Assembly (NCBI GenBank): GCA_016721845.1
Contig: JADKHK010000013.1
Coordinates: forward strand, 248,001-312,000
Origin: Lysobacterales bacterium
GTDB taxonomy: Bacteria; Pseudomonadota; Gammaproteobacteria; Xanthomonadales; Ahniellaceae
Length of the DNA: 64,000 nucleotides
Direction: 5' to 3'
Part shown: piece by piece, positions 1 through 8,404 of the stretch
How positions within the stretch are numbered: the first letter of the stretch is position 1
Layout of the letters: each line of letters starts with the position of its first letter
Translations under genes and position numbers: made by a program
The notes under the pieces: generated by a model
The model's input: only the letters and a program-made list of their open reading frames with translations
What the model was told of the DNA's origin: nothing
The model's database searches: none

Positions 1-1356
1 GAGCCGCGCATTGCCGTGCCAGGCAGCGGCGTCGAAGGATTCTCGATCAATCACTTTTTCCCGTGGCAGATCCACCAGGACGGCACCGGCGAGGAGACGC
101 TGAACCATCTCGGGCGCCATGAGCTTCACAGCTACTTCAACCGCAGCTTCAATACCGACGCCAATCTGGTCGAATTCATCAGTGCGGTATCCGGACGCGT
201 CAATCCGCGCGATGCCTTCAACTTTCTGCAGTTGAGCGAAGACCCGAACGTGCCTGGGCGCTACTACGCGGTCGATGCGCCCGAGTTCAATACCCAGAAC
301 GCCGGCCAGGTGCTTCGCTTCGATGCGGCGCCGTCGGTCAATCCGGCCGATGTGGTGATCGACTATGTCACCCATCCCGATACCGAGGGCACCGAGCCGT
401 CGCCGAACCACAGCGGTCACTACCGAAATCCGGTGATGCTGGCGAATGGCACGCTGATCGCGGCCCATGCCAGCGAGCAGGGCGGCGCCGGCAACAACGG
501 CACCCGCGCGAATCCGGATGCGCGTTACCAGTTCCGCCTGCGGACGCTGTCGACCGCAGGCAATGGCTACCAGGCCGCCAATCTGGCCCTGACCAATGGC
601 CTCGCCCGCTCGGTCACGTACTGGGATCCGGATGTACTGGTCAGTTACAACGGTCCCTTCTGGGAACTGTCGCCGGTGGAAGTGGTGGCGCGCGCGGCAC
701 CGAATGCAACCGTCGCGACCACAGCTGCGCCCGAACTCTCCGCGTATGCGCAGCGCAGCGTGATCGAGAATGCGTTCAAGCAGTATTTGCGCGCCAACGG
801 TCTGGGCGTGCTGGTGATGCGCGACGTGACTGCGCGGGACGTCCTCGACAAGCAGCAACCCTTCAATCTGCGCGTTCCGGGCGGACGCCAGACACCGATC
901 AATCCGACCGGTGCGGTCTACGATATCGCGCACATGCAATTGCTGCAGGGCGACCAGATCCGCGGCATCGGCGGTCTGTCGACGCCGACCCCGGGACGTC
1001 GCGTGATCGCGCAGTTCCTGCATGACCCCAAGTCGCTGCAGTTGAACGGCCCGAATGCCGGTGGCCCGGCCGGCAGCGTTCCGATCGCCAGTGATGGTTC
1101 AGTGGCGGCTTATGTACCCGCATCGCGCGCACTCAGTTGGCAGTCGACGGCGCCGAATGGCACGCCGATCGTGCGCGAACGCTTCTGGATCACGGTGCAG
1201 CCCGGCGAAGTGCGCGCCTGCGACGGTTGCCATGGCGTCAACAAGCTCGGTCAGGCCGGGCAGGTTGCGTCGACCCAGACTGCCCAGGCCTTCCTCGATC
1301 TGCTCTCGCGCTGGAGCAGCGATGTCGGCTGGATCTTCGCCGATGGCATGGAGTGA
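1..1356 (+). CDS. Exported c-type heme protein, HzsA-like C-terminal region (5' end outside window)
   Basis: The frame is open from base 1, so this is the C-terminal part (about 451 residues) of a longer protein; the GTG at 16 is probably internal. It carries one c-type heme motif, C407-D-G-C-H411, after a region resembling the C-terminal part of hydrazine synthase alpha-like proteins (a glycine-rich beta-propeller-like part, then a VRER-W-x-x-x-x-P-G-E stretch leading into CxxCH). That family link is from memory and does not imply hydrazine synthesis; such proteins are common in aerobic proteobacteria with unknown function. A c-heme requires export to the periplasm. The protein ends WIFADGME, a variant of the terminal tail seen on three other exported proteins here. 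It converges with the lipoprotein gene 4 bp downstream. Confidence 0.6.
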   Translation, partial: EPRIAVPGSGVEGFSINHFFPWQIHQDGTGEETLNHLGRHELHSYFNRSFNTDANLVEFISAVSGRVNPRDAFNFLQLSEDPNVPGRYYAVDAPEFNTQNAGQVLRFDAAPSVNPADVVIDYVTHPDTEGTEPSPNHSGHYRNPVMLANGTLIAAHASEQGGAGNNGTRANPDARYQFRLRTLSTAGNGYQAANLALTNGLARSVTYWDPDVLVSYNGPFWELSPVEVVARAAPNATVATTAAPELSAYAQRSVIENAFKQYLRANGLGVLVMRDVTARDVLDKQQPFNLRVPGGRQTPINPTGAVYDIAHMQLLQGDQIRGIGGLSTPTPGRRVIAQFLHDPKSLQLNGPNAGGPAGSVPIASDGSVAAYVPASRALSWQSTAPNGTPIVRERFWITVQPGEVRACDGCHGVNKLGQAGQVASTQTAQAFLDLLSRWSSDVGWIFADGME

Positions 1357-1360
1357 GCAC

Positions 1361-1894
1361 TCACTCGCGATAAACGAAGCGGCCCTGCTCGATCGTCATC
1401 GCGACGCTGTCGTTGCCGGTCAACGTGCCGCTGAACGTCGCCTCGATGTGCGTCGGAGCGGCTTGCGCGACGGTGACGTCGACGACGAGGTCGTAGCCCA
1501 TCATGCTGCCGGCGAGAAATCGTTCCGGCGTGTAGTTGGCGAGTTGCGCGACGCTGCCGTTCGGATCGCCGCCGCGGATCGCGTATCGGCCCGGTCCGTC
1601 GATGCCGAACAGGTTGATGTTCATGGTCTGTTCGCTGGCGTCTTTCGCGCCGCGGCCCCCGGCGATAAGCAGGGCGCGCGTGTATCCGGGCGGATGGAAG
1701 GCGCCGAACAGGTCGTGGTCGGCGATCCATTCGACGCCATCGACGCGCATCGACAACTGGTTTGCCGTCGCCGTCGTGACGGTGGCAGGCGCCGCAGCAG
1801 TGATCGCCGCGGCCGGCGGTTCGCTGCAGGCGACCAGCAACAGCGACGACCACATTGCGAGTCGGCGCAGGATCGTGATCGAAGACGTGGACAT
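1361..1894 (-). CDS. Hypothetical lipoprotein
   Basis: This 177-residue protein has a lipoprotein signal: basic N-terminus, hydrophobic core and lipobox LLVAC, with C23 as the likely lipidated residue, so it should be anchored to an envelope membrane. The mature part is a small beta-rich domain beginning around a V-D-G-V-E-W segment and ending GRFVYRE, resembling small calycin-like lipoprotein domains of unknown function. The start at 1894 is supported by AGGAG about six bases upstream. It lies 8 bp downstream of the Pmp-repeat gene on the same strand and may be the last gene of a three-gene unit. I do not recognise the family and assign no function. Confidence 0.65.
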   Translation of the reverse strand: MSTSSITILRRLAMWSSLLLVACSEPPAAAITAAAPATVTTATANQLSMRVDGVEWIADHDLFGAFHPPGYTRALLIAGGRGAKDASEQTMNINLFGIDGPGRYAIRGGDPNGSVAQLANYTPERFLAGSMMGYDLVVDVTVAQAAPTHIEATFSGTLTGNDSVAMTIEQGRFVYRE

Positions 1895-1902
1895 GGGTAC
1901 TC

Positions 1903-3927
1903 CTAACCTTGTTCGTTGGATTCGAAGCCGTCTCTGAACAGCACGAAGACGGCGGCGGGTTCATTGGACTGGCGTTCGACCGCCCCGCTGTCGCAGCGCG
2001 CGACGTTGTCGCCGTTGCCGTCGACCGGCACGTCGTAGCCGCGAGCGTCGACGTCGCGTCCGGGCGGACAGTCGATGTGATCGATCAACGGGCTACCGGG
2101 CTGTGGCACGAAGACCTGCACCCGTGTCGCGACGTTGCTGAGCGCACTCAGGCCGAGTTGCGACCGTTGCGAAACGATCACGTCCCCGGGTTGTGCCGAC
2201 GGGCACGACGCAGCGACGAAGTTGCCGCCCGCCGACAGGATCGACGCGCCCGTGCAGCTGGGCTCATTGGCGCCGAGCACGACGCTGTTGCGCAAGCTGA
2301 TGCTCGTGTTCAGTCCACCGGTGTAGAGCGACGAACCGATGCCGGCCTGCGCACCGAGCAGGGTGCTGTGCGTCAGCGCGAGCTGGGTCGGCGAGGTGTC
2401 GGCGTTGCCGGTCGACTCGGCCGCGATGTCGGCACCATAACCCCCGACGCTGATGGCCGAATTGCCGCTGAAGCTCAGATTGACGAACTGGATCGAGCCG
2501 TTGTCCTGCAGGTACAGCGCGCCGCCGGCGGTGTTGGCGAGGTTGTCGACGAAGCTGGCGTTGACCAGCGGTGCGATGAAACGACGCGCCATGATCGCAC
2601 CGCCGATGTTCGCGGCATTGCGCTGGAAGTTGACCTGATCGAGCAGTGGCAGTCCGTCGACCGAATAGATTGCGCCGCCGAACTGCGTCGCGAGATTGTC
2701 GGAAAAATCGGTGCGCTCGATTTCGGCGTAACCGAGGATGACTTGTTCGCCCAGCGTGAAGCTTGGGGCCAGGGTCAGTGCGCCACCGCGCAATGCACCG
2801 TTGTCGTCGAACGAACAGTCGCGCAATCGCATCTGGCCCTTGCTCCAGATGCCGCCGCCCTCGGCGGCGAGGTTGCGCGCAACCCGGCTGTTGTACAGGT
2901 GCAGGACGCTGTATTGGCCGCCCATTGGCGGCTTGATGCCGAACACGTAGGCGGCGCCTCCGAGGCCACTGGCCTCGTTGCCGTCGAACACCGCATCGAT
3001 CAATGCGGCACCGCTGCCCAGGGTGAACGGCTGGCCGTTGCCGGTGGCCTGTCCCGCAAGATGCAAGCCGGCGCCATCGACCGCACGATTGCCGCCGAAG
3101 TGGAGGTGCTCGCCGCTCAACACGGCGCCGTCGTACAGGGCCGCGCCGCCGCCGTGTTGGGACGCGGTGTTGTCGTCGAAGCGCACCCGTTCCGCCGTCG
3201 CGCCGGACGCGCCGATGCCGCGCAGCAGCAAGGCGCCGCCATGGCGTGCGGCGTTGTCGGTGAAATTCACGTCGGCCAGTGACAGTGCGGCGAACCATTG
3301 CTGGATGGCGCCGCCTTCGCCGCCATTCGCCTGGTTGCCGGCGAACTGGCTGTCGATGATCGTGAGCGGACTGTTGCTGGCGATGGCGCCGCCGTTCGCT
3401 GCGGTGTTTTCGACAAAACTGCTGCGCTCGATGCGCACGCCTGCATTGGCTTCGACGTGGATGGCGCCACCGGACAGGGTCGCGGTGGAAGCACGAATCT
3501 GCGTATCGGCCAGCAGCAATGTGGTGCCGGTGCCGACATTGATGGCGCCGCCAAAGCTGTTGACGGCGTAGCCTCGGAACAGGTCGAGGCCGCGGATCTC
3601 GACGCGGCTTTCGGCGCCGACGATGTTGAAGTGTGCGGCGCCATCCTGGCCATCGAGCGTGATCCGGCTGCCGCCATCGACGATGGTAGCGCCGGTCAGT
3701 GTCTTGCGACTCGTGATCGGAATCGTCACCGGCGTCGGCCCGCAGTTGAAGCTCAGCCTGCCGCCGGGAAAAGTCGCGCCCGGATACAACTGCGACAATG
3801 CGATGTCGAGTGCGGCTTCACTGCACGTGAACGCGCCAGTGCCGACCACGGCGTCATCGGCGGATGCGTTTCCGGCCCCGATCAGGAGCGTGGCAACTGC
3901 GAAGCAATGGTTCATGACGAGGCGCAT
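1903..3927 (-). CDS. Secreted Pmp-repeat (FxxN...GGA[ILV]) beta-helix protein with C-terminal DGFE tail
   Basis: The 674-residue protein starts with a signal peptide (cleavage probably after ASA, about residue 23) and then carries about twelve short repeats of the form F-x-x-N followed by G-G-A-[ILV], for example FVENTAANGGAI and FQRNAANIGGAI. This is the hallmark of polymorphic-outer-membrane-protein repeats, which fold as a right-handed parallel beta-helix. No C-terminal autotransporter barrel is visible; the protein instead ends after a V-F-V-L-F-R-D-G-F-E-S segment. It is therefore probably secreted or surface-held by another route. Adhesin or surface-structural roles are plausible but unproven. 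It starts 2 nt after the stop of the delta-60 gene, implying co-transcription. An internal start at 3915 is possible. Confidence 0.7.
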   Translation of the reverse strand: MRLVMNHCFAVATLLIGAGNASADDAVVGTGAFTCSEAALDIALSQLYPGATFPGGRLSFNCGPTPVTIPITSRKTLTGATIVDGGSRITLDGQDGAAHFNIVGAESRVEIRGLDLFRGYAVNSFGGAINVGTGTTLLLADTQIRASTATLSGGAIHVEANAGVRIERSSFVENTAANGGAIASNSPLTIIDSQFAGNQANGGEGGAIQQWFAALSLADVNFTDNAARHGGALLLRGIGASGATAERVRFDDNTASQHGGGAALYDGAVLSGEHLHFGGNRAVDGAGLHLAGQATGNGQPFTLGSGAALIDAVFDGNEASGLGGAAYVFGIKPPMGGQYSVLHLYNSRVARNLAAEGGGIWSKGQMRLRDCSFDDNGALRGGALTLAPSFTLGEQVILGYAEIERTDFSDNLATQFGGAIYSVDGLPLLDQVNFQRNAANIGGAIMARRFIAPLVNASFVDNLANTAGGALYLQDNGSIQFVNLSFSGNSAISVGGYGADIAAESTGNADTSPTQLALTHSTLLGAQAGIGSSLYTGGLNTSISLRNSVVLGANEPSCTGASILSAGGNFVAASCPSAQPGDVIVSQRSQLGLSALSNVATRVQVFVPQPGSPLIDHIDCPPGRDVDARGYDVPVDGNGDNVARCDSGAVERQSNEPAAVFVLFRDGFESNEQG

Positions 3928-3928
3928 G

Positions 3929-5365
3929 TCAGAGGTTCTCGAAGCTGTTGCGGAACAGGAGATCGGGCTGCTGTTGCAGGCGTGCCACGACGTAGCTGGA
4001 GGCGCCGCCGTCGGTGCTGTAGCGCTGACCGATCACGACGGGACGACCCGTGCCATCCAGGGCCATGGCCGTTGCGGCTTCGAAGTGGCGATCGGCCCCG
4101 ACACCGAAATGGAAACGACTCACGCCGGCGTTGCCGAAATCGGCGTCCTTGCTGCCATCGGGCATCAGTCGCACGACCACCAGATCGCTCGGGTTGTCGA
4201 GGATGCGGCCGGGGTCGTAGGCACCTGCGACGAGGATGCGACCGCGAGCGTCGACGCGAATCGCCGCAACGCGGGTGACAGCGGGCCAGAGGTCCGGGGC
4301 GTCGCTGGCGCTCACGCGGATCTCCGCCAGGCCATCCGCGCTGAACAATGGGTCGGGCGACCATCCGCCCGGGCCGTGGACCAGTCGCAACACGCCGGGC
4401 AAACGACCGCTGCCGATCGGCAGGCAACCGAGCAGCACTCGCCCTGCGGCGTCGCGTGCCAGCGACTGCACGATCGGGCAGTCCGTCGCGACCAGGCCAT
4501 TGGCGCCGCCGACGTCGGCATCGAACGTGCCCTGTGCGGTGATCCGGAAGAGCTTGCCTTGGCGCGTTGCCGGGGGGATGTCGCGATAGGCCGCGAACCA
4601 GTAGCTGCCATCGGGGGCTTCCAGGCTGGCGGTGACATGCAAGGCGCTGCCGTCGGGCGGGTTCGGCAACCAGGCGATGCCGGTGCCGTTGAAACTGGTA
4701 TCCAGCGTGCCGTTCGCTAGGAAGCGCAGCACCACACCTTGCGTGGCCACACCGTCGAACGTCAACACGGCGGCATCACCGCTGACGACCATGCGCCCGG
4801 CGGCATCGATGAACACCTGCCGGAATTCGGCATCTTCCGCGCCCATCGATGGCAGGCCGTCGATGTGGCTCTCGAACAGGCCGTCGCCGTAGAACGAATG
4901 ATCCGGGACGCCGGTGGGCGTGAAACGCTGGATCAGACCGCTGCGTTGCCCCGATCCGTTCAGCGTGGCCGAGCCGACGAAGACGCCGCTGTGATCGGCG
5001 GCCAAGGCCAGTGCATGGCAGTAGTCGGTCTCTGCGCCGCCGCGGTTGAAGGTGTAGAAGCCGTAGCCGAAAGGTTGCAGAAAACTGGTGTCGTAGCTGC
5101 CATCGGGCAGCAGCCGCAACAGGCCGCAATCGCGGTCGCTGCCGGCGGCGTCGTGAAGGAAGTCGCCGACGACGGTGATGCGCTGGTCAGTGCCGATGGC
5201 GATGCCCCGCGCGGTGTCGTCCACCACCGGATTGCCGATGTAGGCGTAGGAAGGAAACAGCACGCCGTTGCCTTGTGCGAAATCCGGGTCGAGCGCGCCG
5301 TCGGCGGCTGTCGCGGCGACCGGCGCAAAGGCCAACAGGACGGCGAGGGTGCGAATTCGGAACAT
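3929..5365 (-). CDS. Exported delta-60 repeat beta-propeller protein
   Basis: A 478-residue exported protein with a clear signal peptide ending near AATAADG. It contains delta-60-type repeats, recognised by G-x-L/Y-D-x-S/D-F-x-x-x-G blocks (ALDPDFAQGNG, TLDTSFNGTG, SKDADFGNAG) spaced about 55-60 residues apart, typical of a beta-propeller. The C-terminus is DLLFRNSFENL, another version of the tail shared with its neighbours. It is the first gene of the leftward unit that continues into the Pmp-repeat and lipoprotein genes. It diverges from the ECF sigma gene across 88 bp (5366-5453), where I see no convincing promoter. The molecular role is unknown. Confidence 0.7.
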   Translation of the reverse strand: MFRIRTLAVLLAFAPVAATAADGALDPDFAQGNGVLFPSYAYIGNPVVDDTARGIAIGTDQRITVVGDFLHDAAGSDRDCGLLRLLPDGSYDTSFLQPFGYGFYTFNRGGAETDYCHALALAADHSGVFVGSATLNGSGQRSGLIQRFTPTGVPDHSFYGDGLFESHIDGLPSMGAEDAEFRQVFIDAAGRMVVSGDAAVLTFDGVATQGVVLRFLANGTLDTSFNGTGIAWLPNPPDGSALHVTASLEAPDGSYWFAAYRDIPPATRQGKLFRITAQGTFDADVGGANGLVATDCPIVQSLARDAAGRVLLGCLPIGSGRLPGVLRLVHGPGGWSPDPLFSADGLAEIRVSASDAPDLWPAVTRVAAIRVDARGRILVAGAYDPGRILDNPSDLVVVRLMPDGSKDADFGNAGVSRFHFGVGADRHFEAATAMALDGTGRPVVIGQRYSTDGGASSYVVARLQQQPDLLFRNSFENL

Positions 5366-5453
5366 GGACGCGGTCTCGCGACGCGGACACGGGCGTCGTC
5401 ATGGGCACATACGCTGTCGTCGGCCAGACCTGACACGCCGTTACACTCGGCCG

Positions 5454-6011
5454 ATGAATTCTGGTGACGTGACCGAGTTGGTGCAGCGTTGGCGCGACGG
5501 CGACGGCGACGCGTTGTCATCGTTGTTGCCGCTGGTGTACGTGGATCTGCGCCGTATCGCGGCACAGCAACTGCGTTCGAACATCGGCCACGACACCCTG
5601 CAACCGACGGCACTCGTCAACGACCTGTTCGTGCGCCTGCTCGGCGCGCAGCGCATCGACATCACCGACCGCAAGCACTTCTTCACGACTGCGGCCAAGC
5701 TGATGCGTCAGGTGCTGGTCGATCGCGCCCGCGCAAAGTCCCGCGACAAGCGCGGCGGCGATTGGCAACGTGTGGACCTCGTCGAGGCCGCGGCCTTGCC
5801 GATCGATGCCGATACCGACCTGCCGGCGCTCGACGACGCACTGCGCAAGCTCGCCGTGCTCGACGCGCGGGTGGCCGAAGTGGTGGAGCTGCGCTGTTTC
5901 GGCGGGCTGGAAGTCAGCGAGGTCGCGGCTTTGCTCGGGCTGGACGAACGAACCGTCTATCGGGACTGGGCGATGGCGCGCGCCTGGTTGCGCCAGCAAC
6001 TGTCGTCGTGA
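5454..6011 (+). CDS. ECF RNA polymerase sigma factor (TIGR02999-like)
   Basis: This 185-residue protein has the two sigma domains of an extracytoplasmic-function factor. Region 2 lies at about residues 10-85 (YVDLRRIAA, QPTALVNDLFVRLL, HFFTTAAKLMRQ). Region 4 lies at about 130-180, with a helix-turn-helix ending in SEVAALLGLDERTVYRDW. The QPTALVNE-type motif is typical of sigma factors partnered with Ser/Thr kinases rather than anti-sigma factors, and a kinase gene follows 50 bp later on the same strand. No anti-sigma gene is present. The ATG at 5454 is chosen because upstream in-frame sequence has no homology-like character. By analogy with EcfK/PknS of Xanthomonas citri, phosphorylation may activate it; this is inference. 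Confidence 0.85.
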   Translation: MNSGDVTELVQRWRDGDGDALSSLLPLVYVDLRRIAAQQLRSNIGHDTLQPTALVNDLFVRLLGAQRIDITDRKHFFTTAAKLMRQVLVDRARAKSRDKRGGDWQRVDLVEAAALPIDADTDLPALDDALRKLAVLDARVAEVVELRCFGGLEVSEVAALLGLDERTVYRDWAMARAWLRQQLSS

Positions 6012-6061
6012 GCACTGTCAGGTGTGGGCGATGATTCGCGTATGAAGGGATGATGCCGCGC

Positions 6062-8404
6062 ATGTCCGATACCGCTGTCGCCTTTGCCGCCGCCCGCGAT
6101 CAGTTCCATCGTCTGGTGGATCTGGATGCCGAGTCGCGCGCGCGTGAACTGGTGCGACTGGAGGCGGCCGATGCCGAACTGGCCAATTCGGTGCGCGCAT
6201 TGTTCGCCGGCTTCGACGAACAGGATCTCGCGCCCGCAGCGGCCTCGGGAACGCCGGATCGTCTTGGGCCGTTCCGGGTCCTGCATCTGCTCGGCCGGGG
6301 CGGCATGGGCGAGGTTTATGCCGGTGCGCGCGATGATGGCGCGTTCGAACAGCGGGTGGCGCTGAAGCTGATCCGCGCCGGATATGCCGGTCTGGGGCTC
6401 GACGGGCGCTTCCATCGCGAACGCCAGATCCTGGCGCGGCTCAATCATCCGCGCATCGCCCGCCTGATCGACGGCGGCCTGTCGGCCAGCGGCCAATCGT
6501 GGCTGGCGATGGAATACGTCGATGGCGTGGATCTCGCGGCTTGGGTGACTCGGGCACGTCCCGGTCTGCGTCGCCGTATCGCATTGTTCCTGCGCATCTG
6601 CGATGCCGTCGCCTTTGCGCATCGTGCCCTGATCGTGCATCGCGACCTCAAACCGGCGAACGTGCTCGTCGATGCCGACGACGAGCCCAAGCTGCTTGAT
6701 TTCGGCATTGCGAAACTGGTGGAGGACGATACCGAGGCACAGACGCGAACCGTCGCGGCCGGCCTGACCCTGCGTTACGCCGCGCCGGAGCAAGTGCTCG
6801 GCGACCGCACCACGACGGCGACCGACGTCTATGCGCTCGGTGTCGTGCTGTTCGAACTGATCGCGCGGCGTTCGCCCTATCGCGCCGCCGACATGGCGGA
6901 AGCGCCGTGGCGCGACGCCGTCCTGCGCGGGGACGTGCATGCACTCGGCGATGTGCTGGGCGACGCGGCCCTTGATGCGATCGATTCGCGCCTCGCTGCC
7001 CGCGAACTTGCACCGGTCGTGCGCAAGGCGATGGCCTTGTCGCCCGCGGAACGCTACAGCGGCGTTGCGGCCTTGGCGGACGACTTGCAGGACTGGCTCG
7101 ACGGGCGTTCGTTCCGCAGTGGCATCGGCACGATGTCGGCACGAATGCGGATGCAATTGCGACGCTGGCGCTGGCCATTGCTGACAGCGACATCGGCCGC
7201 CGTGGCGCTGGCCATCGGTGGTGTCGCGGCATTGCAGCAGGCGGCGCGTGCGCGCGAAGAGGCGGCGGTCGCCGAAGCCAATATGCAGGGCATGCTCGAC
7301 GTGCTCGGCGAACTCGAAGTGATGGACTACACCGAGCCGGATCCGCCACTGTCGAGGGCATTGGTAGCGGCCGGCGAACGCCTGCAACGCGAGCATGCCG
7401 AAGAGCCGGCCTATCTCTGGCGTGCGCTCGGTGCGCTGGGTCGCACGCTCTACAACCGTCATCGCCCGGATCTCGCGGCGCCACTGCTGCGCGCCACCGA
7501 AGATGCCCTGGCGCGCGACACCGACGCGACGCCGCGGCAGCGTTTCGACTTCGCGGTCATGCGTTACACCGCCGACGCGCCGACGGCCGTTGCGGACATC
7601 GCGGCGCAAGCGGCACGGATTGCGGAACTCGCAGCGCGCACCGACGCCGAGAACCGGCTCAGCGAAATCGCGACCAGTGCCTACGGGCTGTCCCTGTATG
7701 GCAAGAGTGCCGCAGCGCTGGCGCTGGTGCGTGCCGTTGATACCGCGCCGGCGCAGGTCGCTGCGGCCAGTCGTGCCGTAAGCGACGACTATTTCGTGCG
7801 TCGCGGCGACATCGAGTGGCGCGCCGGCGAAGTCGATGCGGCGCGGGCGAGTTACGCACGTGTCGACGGACGGGATCCGCACACGGCGACGGTCGATGCG
7901 GTGCAGGTGCTGCGCATGCAGGCGCTGCTGGCACTCGACGCGGGTGATGTCGTGATGGCGCAGGAATCCGCTGCTGCAGCGCAACGTCGCGCGGAAGGCC
8001 AGACCTTGCGCCCGGGTGATGCCGAACGTCTGCTGTTGACGCGAGTGCATGTCGCGTTGGCCGGCGACGATGTCGCGACTGCGCAGTCATTGCTCGATCC
8101 GGTGCTGCAGCGGTTTGCGACGATGCCGGACGCGCGCCATGTTCGCGCCGACCGACGCAGCGCTGCATGGCTGCAGGCGGTCATCCTCGCGCGCCAAGGT
8201 CATTGCGTGCTGGCGCATCCCGCGCTGGACGAAGCCAACGCATCGCTGGCCGGGTCGGTCTCGCTGCCGGCCGTGCAGTCGGAGGCCAAGTGGGCGAGCG
8301 AGGCGGTTGCCGCGCAATGCCCGGACGACGAAGCCAATCAGGGCGACGCAGTCGCCCGTCCGAGTTCCGCGCGCGCGGCTGCGACGTCGAGCTTGCGCAG
8401 ATAA
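6062..8404 (+). CDS. Transmembrane Ser/Thr protein kinase with C-terminal helical sensor
   Basis: About 780 residues. An N-terminal helical segment (1-65) precedes a complete Hanks-type kinase: glycine loop LGRGGMGEVY near 75, ATP-binding Lys in VALKLIR near 102, catalytic HRDLKPAN at 193-200 and DFG at 213-215. A single transmembrane helix follows at about 371-392. The last 390 residues are helix-rich and Ala/Arg-rich, resembling degenerate TPR repeats, and probably face the periplasm. Starts at 6050 and 6053 also exist; 6062 is preferred because of AAGGGA about 11 bases upstream. It follows the ECF sigma gene and is the likely sensor partner. Its 3' end overlaps the convergent phosphatase gene by 67 bp. 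Confidence 0.87.
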   Translation: MSDTAVAFAAARDQFHRLVDLDAESRARELVRLEAADAELANSVRALFAGFDEQDLAPAAASGTPDRLGPFRVLHLLGRGGMGEVYAGARDDGAFEQRVALKLIRAGYAGLGLDGRFHRERQILARLNHPRIARLIDGGLSASGQSWLAMEYVDGVDLAAWVTRARPGLRRRIALFLRICDAVAFAHRALIVHRDLKPANVLVDADDEPKLLDFGIAKLVEDDTEAQTRTVAAGLTLRYAAPEQVLGDRTTTATDVYALGVVLFELIARRSPYRAADMAEAPWRDAVLRGDVHALGDVLGDAALDAIDSRLAARELAPVVRKAMALSPAERYSGVAALADDLQDWLDGRSFRSGIGTMSARMRMQLRRWRWPLLTATSAAVALAIGGVAALQQAARAREEAAVAEANMQGMLDVLGELEVMDYTEPDPPLSRALVAAGERLQREHAEEPAYLWRALGALGRTLYNRHRPDLAAPLLRATEDALARDTDATPRQRFDFAVMRYTADAPTAVADIAAQAARIAELAARTDAENRLSEIATSAYGLSLYGKSAAALALVRAVDTAPAQVAAASRAVSDDYFVRRGDIEWRAGEVDAARASYARVDGRDPHTATVDAVQVLRMQALLALDAGDVVMAQESAAAAQRRAEGQTLRPGDAERLLLTRVHVALAGDDVATAQSLLDPVLQRFATMPDARHVRADRRSAAWLQAVILARQGHCVLAHPALDEANASLAGSVSLPAVQSEAKWASEAVAAQCPDDEANQGDAVARPSSARAAATSSLRR

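Noticed and set aside
16..1356. GTG at 16 as the true start of the first gene
   Set aside because: The frame is open to base 1, and the protein has no signal peptide there although c-heme attachment needs export, so the gene continues upstream.
5957..8050. 697-codon open frame on the minus strand
   Set aside because: It is antisense to the kinase gene with no domain or ribosome site.
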